Shown: piece after piece, positions 22,585 through 32,511 of the stretch
Layout of the letters: every line of letters starts with the position of its first letter
How positions within the stretch are numbered: the first letter of the stretch is position 1
Assembly (NCBI RefSeq): GCF_003970915.1
Contig: NZ_RXOF01000003.1
Location: forward strand, 248,001-312,000
Reading direction: 5' to 3'
Length of the DNA stretch: 64,000 bases
From: Hymenobacter gummosus
Lineage (GTDB): Bacteria > Bacteroidota > Bacteroidia > Cytophagales > Hymenobacteraceae
Position numbers and translations under genes: made by a program
The notes under the pieces: generated by a model
The model's database searches: none
What the model was told of the DNA's origin: nothing
Seen by the model: only the letters and a program-made list of their open reading frames with translations

Positions 22585-23823
22585 ATGATCAATCCTAGCG
22601 TAGCCATCATCGGTGGCGGGCCGGCGGGCCTGCTGGCGGCCCAGCATTTGGCCGAGGCGGGCGTGCCCGGGGTGGCCGTGTTCGAGGCCCAAGCCACCGC
22701 GGGGCGCAAGTTTCTGGTGGCCGGGCACGGGGGCTTCAACCTCACCAACGGGGAGCCGGTGGCCGATTTCGGGCCGCGCTACGCCGAGCGGCAGCGGGAG
22801 TTTGAGCAGTATCTGGCCGCCTTCGGGCCGACGGAGCTGCGGGCGTGGGCGGCCGCGCTGGGCATCAGCACCTACGTGGGCAGCAGCGGCCGGGTATTCC
22901 CCACGGAGGAGCACAAGCCGGCGCAGCTGCTGCGGGCCTGGCTGCGCCGCCTGGCCGAGCTGGGCGTGAGCCTGCACACCCGCCACCGCTGGCTGGGCTT
23001 CGACGGGGCGGCCGGCCTGCGCCTGCGCGACGAACGAAGCGGCCAGGAGTTCATCTTGCAGCCGCGGGCTACGCTGCTGGCCCTGGGCGGCGCCAGCTGG
23101 GCCAAAACCGGCTCCGACGGCCGCTGGGCGGCGGTACTAACCACCGAAGCCGGCGTGCCGGTAGTTCCCTTTCAGCCCGGCAACTGCGGCGTGGAAGTCG
23201 GCTGGTCGGCCTTCTTTCGCGAGAAGGTGGGCCGCACCCCGCTCAAGAACGTGGCCCTGCGCTGCGGCGAGTCTACCGCCCGCGGCGAAATCATGCTGAC
23301 GGATTACGGCCTGGAAGGCACGCCGGTGTACGCCCTCACGCCCGCCATCCGCCAGGCCCTGGCGGCGGGCGGCCCCGCCCCGCTCCTGCTCAACCTCAAG
23401 CCCGACGTGGCGGCCGCCGAGCTGCTTATGCGCCTGCAGCAGCCCCGGCGCGGCCGCTCCCTGCCCGAAGTGCTGCGCCAGCAGCTGCGCCTGGGGCCGC
23501 CGGTGCCCACCCTGCTGCGCGAGGCCGCCCCGGCCGAGGCCCTGCACGACCCGGCCCGGCTAGCGGCTTTGCTACAGGCTCTGCCCCTGCCCGTCAGCGG
23601 CCTGCGCCCCCTCGACGAGGCCATCAGCACGGCCGGCGGCGTGCCATTCGAGGAAGTGGATAAGCACCTGATGCTGCGGCGGCGGCCGGGCACCTTCGTG
23701 GCGGGTGAAATGCTCGACTGGGAGGCCCCGACGGGCGGCTACCTGCTGCAGGGCTGCTTCAGCACCGGGGCCTGGGCGGCGCGGGGCATCGCGCAGTGGC
23801 TGCAAACCCAGCGCCCGGCTTAG
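22585..23823 (+). CDS. NAD(P)/FAD-dependent oxidoreductase, HI0933/TIGR03862-like flavoprotein
   Basis: The 412-residue flavoprotein starts with the dinucleotide fold VAIIGGGPAGLLAAQHL (residues 6-22). It carries GHGGFNLTNGEPV, the variant of the GGGRCNLTN loop seen in the HI0933/BaiN superfamily, and the C-terminal FAD segment GEMLDWEAPTGGYLLQGCFS, which is typical of the TIGR03862 (PP_4765-like) subgroup. Its substrate is unknown. The start at 22585 is preferred over an earlier ATG because the promoter box lies between. It overlaps the convergent lipoprotein gene by 4 bp at the stops. Confidence 0.9.
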   Translation: MINPSVAIIGGGPAGLLAAQHLAEAGVPGVAVFEAQATAGRKFLVAGHGGFNLTNGEPVADFGPRYAERQREFEQYLAAFGPTELRAWAAALGISTYVGSSGRVFPTEEHKPAQLLRAWLRRLAELGVSLHTRHRWLGFDGAAGLRLRDERSGQEFILQPRATLLALGGASWAKTGSDGRWAAVLTTEAGVPVVPFQPGNCGVEVGWSAFFREKVGRTPLKNVALRCGESTARGEIMLTDYGLEGTPVYALTPAIRQALAAGGPAPLLLNLKPDVAAAELLMRLQQPRRGRSLPEVLRQQLRLGPPVPTLLREAAPAEALHDPARLAALLQALPLPVSGLRPLDEAISTAGGVPFEEVDKHLMLRRRPGTFVAGEMLDWEAPTGGYLLQGCFSTGAWAARGIAQWLQTQRPA

Positions 23824-24164
23824 CGCAGCAGGCGGACGGTATCAGCCCGGGGGTTCTTGATCTGCTGGGTGGCGTAGCCCGTCTTTTCCAGCTCGACCAC
23901 CAAATCGGGGCAGTCAGAAGACAGGGTGCTGACTAGGCCCACGCCCGTGGCAAATCCCCCAGCGGCGTTGGTGCGCGACTCATCGGCCAAATGGCGGCGG
24001 CGGGCCTTACCCACGTAGGCCTTCACCGTTACGTCGGGCAGCGGCTGCCCGGTCTGCGCGTCAAGGACGACGCCGGTGCCATCGATTTCACACTCGCAGC
24101 TGGTCAGCAGCAGCAGGGCGGCCCCGACCGGGCATAAGCGCCGGAGAATAGCAGGCTGAGCCAT
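23820..24164 (-). CDS. small lipoprotein with carboxypeptidase-regulatory-like domain
   Basis: The 114-residue protein has a lipoprotein signal peptide with lipobox LLTSC (Cys about residue 23). One short beta-sandwich unit follows: GTGVVLDAQTGQPLPDVTVKAY is the standard opening of CarboxypepD_reg/Cna-B-like folds. It is probably tethered to the outer membrane. Part of the frame stays open upstream but the lipobox fixes this start. Function unknown. Confidence 0.75.
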   Translation of the reverse strand: MAQPAILRRLCPVGAALLLLTSCECEIDGTGVVLDAQTGQPLPDVTVKAYVGKARRRHLADESRTNAAGGFATGVGLVSTLSSDCPDLVVELEKTGYATQQIKNPRADTVRLLR

Positions 24165-24224
24165 GGGAGCATCTTTTAAGAACAGGAGCGGCGAAGGTTG
24201 TCCTGCCGTTGCATGAGCGCCCCG

Positions 24225-24866
24225 CTACCACTCCTGGGGCGGGGCCGGCAGCGGCTCCGTAGCGGGAAAATAGCCGTCCGTGAGGACCGCCAGCAGGGTG
24301 AGCTTGTTGTCGAAGGCCGGGTGGGACAGCACGACGCGGCGCAGCCGGTGGAAGAACTGGTGCAGCCCGGCAATGGCCGCTTGCAGGGCGGCGGCAAACT
24401 CGGCCCGGGGCAGCCGTAGCCGCAGCTCGATATCCGCCGGCGCGGGCTTGTAGTCGTAGTACTCCGATATGTACACCGTTTCCGCATCGACGCGGGCGTA
24501 CACCCAGGGGTGGCCAATCCAGATTTCCAGCCACTCGGCGGACGGCGTCAGCAGCTGTTCCCACTCGGCCACGTCGCCCAAATCCCCGCAGCACTGAAAA
24601 TCCAGGGTGCCGGCCGCCGTTTCCAGGTGCAGCCCCCCGTCGAAACGGGCCAGTTGGTCGGCGTAGTGCCGGGGCCGGATGCCGCGGACCCGCTCGAACA
24701 GCAGCCGGTGCAGCAGCGTCTCGCCGATACGCTCCACCCGCAGCGCCTGCTGCCCGCCGTCGGTGCGCAGCAGCGCGTCGTCGGCCCGGGCCAGCTGCAT
24801 CACAAACGGGTTGGCATCGGATGCTACCTCCAGCAGCGGGGAGGTCAGGGCAAAATACAGGTGCAT
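24225..24866 (-). CDS. hypothetical protein
   Basis: The 213-residue soluble protein has no signal peptide or membrane helix. It has alternating strands and helices, with notable stretches HLYFALTSPLLEVASDANPF, AEWLEIWIGHPWVYARVDA and a Pro-rich end (PLPAPPQEW). I do not recognise the family. GC and codon use match the neighbours. It is followed at 60 bp by the small lipoprotein gene on the same strand. Confidence 0.65.
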   Translation of the reverse strand: MHLYFALTSPLLEVASDANPFVMQLARADDALLRTDGGQQALRVERIGETLLHRLLFERVRGIRPRHYADQLARFDGGLHLETAAGTLDFQCCGDLGDVAEWEQLLTPSAEWLEIWIGHPWVYARVDAETVYISEYYDYKPAPADIELRLRLPRAEFAAALQAAIAGLHQFFHRLRRVVLSHPAFDNKLTLLAVLTDGYFPATEPLPAPPQEW

Positions 24867-24922
24867 ACGGAACAGTGAGCCGGCAACTTACCACTCCGCG
24901 CCTATACTACCGCCGGCCCGGC

Positions 24923-25183
24923 TCACTCGTAGGGCTCTACCTCGTGGGCGGCGGCTTCGGCCAGGATGCGCTTGGCCTCCTGCACCAGCCGGTAGCCGGG
25001 GCTGCGCTGCTCCCGCCACAACAGCCCCAGCAGCACGATAAACGAGACGCCCGGCAGCAGGCAGCCCAGCCCAAACCACAGCCAGAACGACCTCTCGTAG
25101 CTGTAGGCGCAGTAGCCCGTGACCAGTGGCAGCCACAAAATCACGCAGAACAGGATGCCGAGGATAAAATCAAGCAGAACCAT
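24923..25183 (-). CDS. small two-helix membrane protein
   Basis: The 86-residue protein has two hydrophobic helices (about residues 3-24 and 33-54) and a charged cytoplasmic tail (LVQEAKRILAEAAAHEVEPYE). It begins MVLLDFILGILFCVILWLPL. No family is recognised. It starts 221 bp from the divergent DAC-domain gene, and its stop is 57 bp upstream of the hypothetical gene on the same strand. Confidence 0.65.
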   Translation of the reverse strand: MVLLDFILGILFCVILWLPLVTGYCAYSYERSFWLWFGLGCLLPGVSFIVLLGLLWREQRSPGYRLVQEAKRILAEAAAHEVEPYE

Positions 25184-25403
25184 ACGGGGAGGCCGGGCAC
25201 AAGGGGCCGGGCAGCCTTCCTAAGTTACGGACAATGACGCCCGTACGCAAGGTTTTTATAGCCGGCCGGCGGCTCGCGACGAGGCCCGCTGCCGCCGCTC
25301 GGCGGGCCGAATGCGGGCGGGGTGTACCTTCCGGGGGCCTTTCGCCGTAGGTATGCCCGTTCACCGGCGGCCGACCACGGCCGGCGGGCCTGTTCTGCTC
25401 CGC

Positions 25404-26858
25404 ATGTGGGATTACCAAAGTCTGTTCCGGGTCTCGGCGCAACTCTTTGCCGAAGGCGTATTCAATCTGCTCGACCGCAACCTGCGCCCCGAAGTGCTGC
25501 TGGTGGGCCTGGCCGCCGCCCGCGAAGCCGATGAGCCCGGCGCCGTGCGCCTGGAGCCTGCCCGTCACCGCTACACCCCCGACATCTTCGCCCAGGTAAA
25601 AGCCCGCGCCCACGCCCTGGAGCTGGACGGCGCCCGCGAAGTAGTATACCACCTGCAGCACGACGACCAGGACCGGTTCGAGAAGCTGCGCTGGTACGGC
25701 ATGCTGCGCCGGGCCGTGGAGCTGGAGCTGGCTCCCCTGGCCGCCGCCGACGGCAAAGTGGCCTTCTGCGCCCTGCCCGTGCTCATCAACGGCTACCTCA
25801 TCATGGCCGTGCTGCAACTCTCGGCCGACACGTTTGACAGTTACTACCGCCTGCCCGGCGACGCCTCCGGCTACGAGCAGCGGGCCGCCTCGCTGCTGCA
25901 CGCGGTAGTGCGCGAGTTTCTGCTGGAGTGCAGCAAGGCCCTGCGCGGCTCCGACCTCGACCAGGAGGAGGACCGCCCCATTCTCGACCGCGACTACAAC
26001 GAGTTGCTGCGCTCGGCTGCCCGACGCTTCATGCACGGCCCGGCCGGCGGCAACCACGGCCTCTACGACGCCTGCAACGGCGTGGCCGGCCTGCGCCACG
26101 AGGGCTCCGAGGTGCACGGCACCATGCTCATCTCGCGGCGCAACCACCCGGCCGTGGTGCCGGTGCTCACGCTGGAAGCACCCGTGGCCCTGCGCGACCA
26201 CCGCTCCATCCGCAAGCTTCTGGAAATGAGCGAAGGGCGCACTTCGCTCGTCTCCGATGCGGCCCACGTGTTCGGGCTGGGCTACCTCACTGAGCCCACC
26301 GACCCGCTCTACGAGCCGCTGTTTCAGGTGCGCTTTACCACCCACCACAACTGGGAGCTGAGCTTTGCCAACCACGTGATGATGCGCGTGGTATCGGGCA
26401 CGCCGCGGCTGCCGAAGGGGCGCATCAACGAGCAGGCCTTCGCCGATACCGTGCGCCGCCTCTGGCCCGACCTCGCCGACGCGGACGTGACCAACCTCTG
26501 GGAGCTGACCATGCAGGCCACCCACCAGTCCAATGGCACCATCCTGGTCGTGTCCGACAACGCCGGGCTGGAGTCGCAGCGGCTCACGCGGCAGTGCTTC
26601 CGGGTAGCCCCGCGCTACATGACGCCCTCGGTGCTGCGCCTGGTCACCAACATCGACGGGGCCGTGCTCATCGACCCCTGCGGCACCTGCTTCGCCATCG
26701 GTGCCATCCTCGACGGGCTGGCCACCGAAAAGGGCGACTCCTCGCGCGGCTCCCGCTACAACTCCGCCGTGCGCTACGTCGAGTCGGCCCGCTACGCCAC
26801 GCTGGCCGTGGTGGTGAGCGAAGACGGCTGGATTGATTTGCTGCCGTCGAAGAAGTAA
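25404..26858 (+). CDS. protein with C-terminal DisA_N/DAC (diadenylate cyclase-like) domain
   Basis: The 484-residue protein has a long N-terminal part without recognised domain and a C-terminal block with DAC features. NIDGAVLIDPCGTCFAIG holds the DGA motif. RGSRYNSAVRYVESARYATL followed by AVVVSEDG aligns with the GTRHR...AxxVSE segment of diadenylate cyclases. The usual R-H-R is R-Y-N here, so catalytic activity is uncertain; substrate Arg is kept. There is no membrane segment. In DAC enzymes ATP is converted to c-di-AMP. A start at 25404 (MWDYQSLFRVSAQLF) is preferred; earlier ATGs at 25311 and 25353 exist. A REP/terminator element follows. Confidence 0.7.
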   Translation: MWDYQSLFRVSAQLFAEGVFNLLDRNLRPEVLLVGLAAAREADEPGAVRLEPARHRYTPDIFAQVKARAHALELDGAREVVYHLQHDDQDRFEKLRWYGMLRRAVELELAPLAAADGKVAFCALPVLINGYLIMAVLQLSADTFDSYYRLPGDASGYEQRAASLLHAVVREFLLECSKALRGSDLDQEEDRPILDRDYNELLRSAARRFMHGPAGGNHGLYDACNGVAGLRHEGSEVHGTMLISRRNHPAVVPVLTLEAPVALRDHRSIRKLLEMSEGRTSLVSDAAHVFGLGYLTEPTDPLYEPLFQVRFTTHHNWELSFANHVMMRVVSGTPRLPKGRINEQAFADTVRRLWPDLADADVTNLWELTMQATHQSNGTILVVSDNAGLESQRLTRQCFRVAPRYMTPSVLRLVTNIDGAVLIDPCGTCFAIGAILDGLATEKGDSSRGSRYNSAVRYVESARYATLAVVVSEDGWIDLLPSKK

Positions 26859-26869
26859 CGGTTCACCCG

Positions 26870-27098
26870 CTGTCATTGCGAGCAACGCGAAGCAACCGCA
26901 GGAAGGCGCAGCCAATCCTTCCTCCAATAGCACCGACGCCACAGTTGGCAGAAACCAAAAAAGGCGACCGAAAGAAAACAGCCCCGCCCGAAACCCTGCG
27001 TCTGCAGTTTCGGGTGGGGCTGTTTTCGGGCAGCAAGTATTGTCTCGGCGCCGCTATTAGAGGAAGGATTGCTTCGTCCTTCGTCCTCGCAATGAAGG
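26870..27098. repeat. compound element: REP arms flanking a terminator
   Basis: The left arm (TGTCATTGCGAGCAACGCGA) and right inverse arm (ending ...CCTCGCAATGA) enclose about 150 bp with a strong central hairpin at 26975-27026. The same architecture with different sequences occurs at 29908-30102. Confidence 0.8.
26975..27026. terminator. bidirectional intrinsic terminator
   Basis: AAAACAGCCCCGCCCGAAA pairs with TTTCGGGTGGGGCTGTTTT, giving A-runs and T-runs on both sides. It separates the converging DAC-domain and aldo/keto reductase genes. Confidence 0.8.
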
Positions 27099-27111
27099 CC
27101 GGTGCTACCGT

Positions 27112-28260
<1,149 letters not shown>

Positions 28261-28308
28261 CTATTATTTTCCCGGGCCGCGCCGCGGCTTCTCCCATTCA
28301 TTGCCGCC

Positions 28309-29316
28309 ATGTACGTAAATCACCACATCCGGCCGGGGCTGATTCTGCGCTTCGCCTGGAAAAACCTGCTCCTTTTCCTGGTCCTCAGCGCGGGCAGCTT
28401 CGCGCTGTACTCCTACCTGGGCTGCCGCTACCTGGCCATTCCGTTCTTGCCCATCGGCGTTATCGGCACGGCCGTGGCGTTTTACATCGGCTTCAAAAAC
28501 AACTCCTCCTACGAGCGGCTGTGGGAGGCGCGCCGCATCTGGGGCAGCATCACCAACAACAGCCGCGCCTGGGGCGTCATGGCCCTGGACTTCGTCAACA
28601 ACGACTTCGCCCCCGACCCGCTGCCGCCCGCGGCCCTGCAAAGCATCCGCCGCGAGCTGCTGTACCGGCAGCTGGGCTTGGTGTCGGCCCTGCGCCACCA
28701 GCTGCGCCGCCCGCAGTACTGGCAGAGCCCGGTGTCGAGGGCGGTGGCGCTGGAGGCCGCCGCCCGCTACGAGCACGCCTGCGGGGAGGATCTGCGCCTG
28801 TTTCTGCCCGAGGACGAGGTAGCCACGGCCCTCACCTACCCCAACACGGCCACCCACCTGATCCGGCGGCAGTCGGCGCGGCTGCTGGAGCTGCGGCAGG
28901 CCGGGCTGCTCAACGACTTCCGCCACCTGGAAATGGCCCGCATGCTCAACGACATGTACAACCAGCAGGGCGCCTGTGAGCGGATCAAGTCGTTTCCGCT
29001 GCCGCGGCAGTACGCCTACTTCAGCGCCGTGTTTACCTGGCTGTTCATCGTGCTGCTGCCCTTCGGTATGCTCGGGGAGTTTGCCAAGGTGGGGCCGCAG
29101 TACACCTGGCTGATGATTCCTTTCCACCTGCTCATCAGCTGGGTGTTTATGACCATGGAAACCATCGGCGACACGAGCGAAAACCCCTTCGAAAACGGCA
29201 TCAACGACGTGCCCATGACGGCCATCAACCGCAACATCGAAATCGACTTGCGGGCCATGCTGGGCGAAACCGACCTGCCCCCGCGGGTGGAGGCCGTCGA
29301 CGGCATTCTGCTCTGA
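28309..29316 (+). CDS. bestrophin-like (UPF0187) membrane channel
   Basis: The 335-residue inner-membrane protein has N-terminal hydrophobic helices (about residues 20-60). GFKNNSSYERLWEARRIWG (about 62-80) is the most conserved stretch of bacterial bestrophins. Two further helices lie near residues 235-285. The C-terminal DTSENPFENGINDVPM segment matches the family's Ca2+-clasp-like region. Bacterial homologues form pentameric anion or cation channels. It is divergent from the aldo/keto reductase and about 70 bp upstream of the DUF4112 gene in the same direction. Confidence 0.9.
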   Translation: MYVNHHIRPGLILRFAWKNLLLFLVLSAGSFALYSYLGCRYLAIPFLPIGVIGTAVAFYIGFKNNSSYERLWEARRIWGSITNNSRAWGVMALDFVNNDFAPDPLPPAALQSIRRELLYRQLGLVSALRHQLRRPQYWQSPVSRAVALEAAARYEHACGEDLRLFLPEDEVATALTYPNTATHLIRRQSARLLELRQAGLLNDFRHLEMARMLNDMYNQQGACERIKSFPLPRQYAYFSAVFTWLFIVLLPFGMLGEFAKVGPQYTWLMIPFHLLISWVFMTMETIGDTSENPFENGINDVPMTAINRNIEIDLRAMLGETDLPPRVEAVDGILL

Positions 29317-29383
29317 GCCGCCCGGCGCAGCCCCGGCCCGGCCGTTTCCGTAGAAAGCCCAGCTCCCCAAGTGACTCCTCCCC

Positions 29384-29896
29384 ATGGAAACCGCCCTGCC
29401 CAACAAATACAGCCGCCTGCGCCCCACCCTCAGCCCCGCCGACACCAACGCCCGCCTGCGCTGGGTCGACCAGGTGGCCCGTCTCATGGACAGCCAGTTC
29501 CGGCTGCCCGGCACCAACTTCCGCTTCGGCCTCGACCCCATCCTGGGCTTTATCCCGGTGGTGGGCGAGCTGGGCACCTTCGCCATTTCGGCCGCCCTCA
29601 TCGTGACGATGATGCGCCACGGCGCCTCCCGCAAAGTGGTGGTGCTGATGGTGCTCAACGTGCTGCTCGACACCATCGTCGGCAGCATCCCGCTCATCGG
29701 CAACCTCTTCGACTTCGCCTACAAGAGCAACGAGCGGAACGTGCGCCTGCTGCGCCGCCACTACGGCGAAGGCCGCTACCAGGGCTCCGGCAAGGGCATC
29801 ATTGCGGTGGTAGTGCTGGTGCTGCTGGGCATTTTCGCGCTGGTCGGCTGGGCCAGCTACGAGCTGCTGCGCTGGGCCTGGGAATACATTCAGTAA
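29384..29896 (+). CDS. DUF4112 membrane protein
   Basis: The 170-residue protein shows the DUF4112 pattern: a helical start (RWVDQVARLMDSQFRLPG), FGLDPILGFIPVVGELGTF, and DTIVGSIPLIGNLFDFAYKS, with the paired D-P-x-x-G-x-x-P / D-x-x-x-G-x-x-P loops. A C-terminal membrane helix (about residues 143-163) follows. The family's role is unknown. It probably shares a transcript with the bestrophin gene. Confidence 0.88.
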   Translation: METALPNKYSRLRPTLSPADTNARLRWVDQVARLMDSQFRLPGTNFRFGLDPILGFIPVVGELGTFAISAALIVTMMRHGASRKVVVLMVLNVLLDTIVGSIPLIGNLFDFAYKSNERNVRLLRRHYGEGRYQGSGKGIIAVVVLVLLGIFALVGWASYELLRWAWEYIQ

Positions 29897-29907
29897 GGCC
29901 TGGTACT

Positions 29908-30102
29908 GTCATCCTGAGCAGAGCGAACCGAAGGAAGGCGCAGCCAAGGACCTTCCTCACACCCTGCACCAACGCCAAAGCGCAGCCACTAACCGAATCG
30001 GTAGTGGCTGCGCTTTTGTCGTTCTATCGAAACTGCGTCAGTACGTTGGCACCGGCGGCGGTGCGGGGTTCGAGGAAGGTCCTTCGCTCTGCTCAGGATG
30101 AC
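29908..30102. repeat. compound element: REP arms flanking a terminator
   Basis: The left arm (GTCATCCTGAGCAGAGCGAA) and right inverse arm enclose a terminator at 29977-30016. The right arm includes the ClC stop codon complement at 30093-30095. It has the same layout as the element at 26870-27098. Confidence 0.8.
29977..30016. terminator. bidirectional intrinsic terminator
   Basis: AAAGCGCAGCCACTA pairs perfectly with TAGTGGCTGCGCTTT over a 10-nt loop. It sits between the converging DUF4112 and ClC genes. Confidence 0.8.
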
Positions 30103-31505
30103 GTTCTGGTATCGTCTTCCCCCTTCCGCTGCTTCTCCACCGCCGCGGCCCCCTCCTGCGCTTCGCTCTGGTGGATTTCGCGGATGTACTGGTGTTTGAG
30201 CTGGTCGTAGAAGGAGTGGCGGTTGACCAGGTTCGACACCAGGTTGGCAAACAGCGCGGCCAGCATCAGGTAGAAGATGACGTTGTGGGTGTTGGTCATT
30301 TCGATGACCAGGATGGACGAGGTAAACGGGCTGCGCGTGACGGCGGTGAGGAAGCCCGTCATGCCACAGAGCACGATGAGGTTCGTCTCGGTGGGCGACA
30401 GATACATCAGCCCCGACAGCGCCGAGCCGATGCTGGCCCCGGCCGTGAGGGACGGCGCAAAAATACCCCCGGCGGCTCCGGCCGAGAAAGTCAGAATGGG
30501 CCCCACAAAGCGCAGCAGCGGCACAGACCAGCTCACGTGCTTATCGGCCCCGAACAGCGTGCTGACCATGATTTCCTTGCCCGAACCGAAAGCCCGCTCG
30601 TCGATGAGCACGCTCAGCAAAGCCACCGCCAGCCCGCAGGCCACCGGCACCAACAGCCGGCCCACCTGGCTCTGAATGCGGGCCTTGCGGCGCATCACCC
30701 AGAGGATGATTTCGGCCATGCCGCTGCCGGCCACGCCCGTGAGCAACGCCACCAGCAAGACCACGAACACAATCCAGACCGGCAGCCCGGTGAGCAGCGG
30801 GGCGCCCAGATAGAGGTAAGGTCCGAGCAGGTTCAGGGCCGTGAGGCCGGCAATGATAACGCCGGTGAGCAGGGCCGACTTGAAGTAAGTGAAGTGGGTG
30901 CGCGTCAGCTCCTCGATGGCGAAGACGATGCCGCCCAGCGGGGTATTGAAGGCCGCCGCCAGCCCGGCCGCCGCGCCCGTCACCACCATGTTGCGCCTCG
31001 ACACCTTGGGGTACCAGGCGGGCAGCAGGGAGTTGATTTTGCGGAAGACGGACGCCGCAATCTGAATCGTCGGCCCCTCGCGCCCCGTCACGCCGCCCCC
31101 GAAGATGAGCAGGGTGCTCGACAGCACTTTGACCACCAGCACGCGCAAGCTCAGCAGCTGGTCGACGCGGTAGTGGTGGCGCGGGCTCGACAAATCAATG
31201 GCCGCGCTGACCTGCGGAATGCCGCTGCCCCGGGCAAACGGGGCGAAGCGCACCACCAGCCACCAGCCCAGCAGAAAGCACAGCGGGGTGACGAGCAGAA
31301 ACGACCAGCGGGCGTGGTGGTAGATGTAGGCGGTGCCCTGCTCGGCCCAGGCAAAAATCTTGGCGTAGAGCACGGCCACCAGGCCGGTAATAAAGGCGCC
31401 CGTCCAGAACGGCAGGGCGTTCAGCAGGTCGCGCTTGAAGCGGAAGTGGTCTAGCGAGTCATAGGCGGTGTGGAGTTGGCGGCGCAGCAGCAGCAATATG
31501 TTCAT
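30093..31505 (-). CDS. ClC-family chloride channel or Cl-/H+ antiporter
   Basis: The 470-residue polytopic protein has the three ClC selectivity-filter motifs: GSGIP (in RGSGIPQVSAAI), GREGP (in GGVTGREGPTIQIAA) and GGIFAPSLTAG. The central membrane block is complete, but there is no C-terminal CBS pair. The last residues (KGEDDTRTSS) are polar, and the stop lies inside a REP arm, so the end of the protein may have been altered by repeat insertion. It moves chloride across the inner membrane. Upstream 31506-31838 holds its promoter region. Confidence 0.93.
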   Translation of the reverse strand: MNILLLLRRQLHTAYDSLDHFRFKRDLLNALPFWTGAFITGLVAVLYAKIFAWAEQGTAYIYHHARWSFLLVTPLCFLLGWWLVVRFAPFARGSGIPQVSAAIDLSSPRHHYRVDQLLSLRVLVVKVLSSTLLIFGGGVTGREGPTIQIAASVFRKINSLLPAWYPKVSRRNMVVTGAAAGLAAAFNTPLGGIVFAIEELTRTHFTYFKSALLTGVIIAGLTALNLLGPYLYLGAPLLTGLPVWIVFVVLLVALLTGVAGSGMAEIILWVMRRKARIQSQVGRLLVPVACGLAVALLSVLIDERAFGSGKEIMVSTLFGADKHVSWSVPLLRFVGPILTFSAGAAGGIFAPSLTAGASIGSALSGLMYLSPTETNLIVLCGMTGFLTAVTRSPFTSSILVIEMTNTHNVIFYLMLAALFANLVSNLVNRHSFYDQLKHQYIREIHQSEAQEGAAAVEKQRKGEDDTRTSS

Positions 31506-31838
31506 CGGAGGAATTTAGGTGGACCAGGCCGGGCCCCGAACGGGCCGGCGCTTCTCCGGATTCCGGGCGGAGTACCGCAAAGGTCGGGCAAACCAGGTGA
31601 GCCCCGCGTGATTTTCCCCGATCAGCCCCAAGCCGGCGGCGCGCTGCCGCCCCGGCCCCCTGCTCCTGCCCATTCCTGGCGCCTCCGGCTGGCGCGGCTC
31701 CGGCGGCCCGGCTCCGGCAGCATCGTTGCCCGGCGGCCTCCGGCCTTTCCACGGCTGCCGGGAGTACTTTCCGCCGGGTTGGCTGTTTAAACCAGCGGCC
31801 GGGCCGGCTACGTAAGCCGGCCTCCTGCCCCTTGTTCT
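31506..31838. other. intergenic region between ClC and msrB genes
   Basis: This divergent gap of about 330 bp is very GC-rich. It has a GGGCC / GGCCC hairpin near 31530-31550. I see no gene or clear consensus promoter. Confidence 0.4.
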
Positions 31839-32402
31839 ATGATTTCTCTCCGCATTGCCGCCCTGGCCCTGCTCCTTTTCGGCGGCCTTCCGACGGCCCG
31901 GGCCCAAAGCCAGCCACCCAAAACCGCTGCCCGCCCCACCCAGGCCACCACCCGGCCCTCCAACCCCTACTACTCCCGCACCGATACCACCCGCCTGCGG
32001 CTGAGCGACGCCCAGTGGCAGCAAGTGCTGGCCCCGGAGGTGTACCGCGTGGCCCGCGGCAAGGCCACCGAGCGCGCCTTCACCGGGCAGTACTGGAACG
32101 CTACCGCCCGGGGCACCTACTACTGCGCCGCCTGCGGCAACGGCCTGTTCCGCTCCGACGCCAAATTCGCCAGTAACTGCGGCTGGCCTAGCTTCTTCGA
32201 GCCGCTGCGGCCCCGCGCCGTGCGCTACCTCGCCGACCATACCCACGGCATGGAGCGCGTGGAGGTCCTCTGCGGCCGCTGCGACGCCCACCTCGGCCAC
32301 ATCTTCAACGACGGCCCGCCGCCCACCCACAAGCGCTACTGCATGAATTCCATCGTGCTGGACTTCGTGCCCGGCACCGCGGCCTCGCTCGGGGTCCGCT
32401 AA
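31839..32402 (+). CDS. msrB: peptide-methionine (R)-S-oxide reductase, exported
   Basis: The 187-residue enzyme repairs R-methionine sulfoxide in proteins. A signal peptide (MISLRIAALALLLFGGLPTA, then RAQS) marks it as periplasmic. Two zinc CxxC pairs are present (CAACGNGLF and CGRCDAHLGH). The catalytic cysteine is in RYCMNSIVLDF near the C-terminus, preceded by NDGPPPTHKR as in the family. A long Pro/Thr-rich linker separates signal and domain. A terminator follows. Confidence 0.93.
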   Translation: MISLRIAALALLLFGGLPTARAQSQPPKTAARPTQATTRPSNPYYSRTDTTRLRLSDAQWQQVLAPEVYRVARGKATERAFTGQYWNATARGTYYCAACGNGLFRSDAKFASNCGWPSFFEPLRPRAVRYLADHTHGMERVEVLCGRCDAHLGHIFNDGPPPTHKRYCMNSIVLDFVPGTAASLGVR

Positions 32403-32412
32403 GTTTCCCCAG

Positions 32413-32450
32413 CCACGCCCAACCTTTACCCGGTTGGGCGTGGTCGTTTG
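32413..32450 (+). terminator. intrinsic terminator after msrB
   Basis: CCACGCCCAAC pairs with GTTGGGCGTGG over 9 nt and is followed by a short T-rich stretch. Confidence 0.7.
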
Positions 32451-32511
32451 CGCCGCCCGGGGCAGGCACGCACCCCGGGCCCATCCGCCAGCCCGGCCAC
32501 TCGCCAACCAA

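Noticed and set aside
25170..26942. Long open frame of 590 codons antisense to the DAC-domain gene, and similar long frames antisense to susC (40186-42378), GH78 (45575-48094) and lacZ (52420-54921)
   Set aside because: They are mirror frames of GC-rich genes: low-complexity His/Val/Gly/Arg-rich products with no domain, while the opposite strand has clear families.
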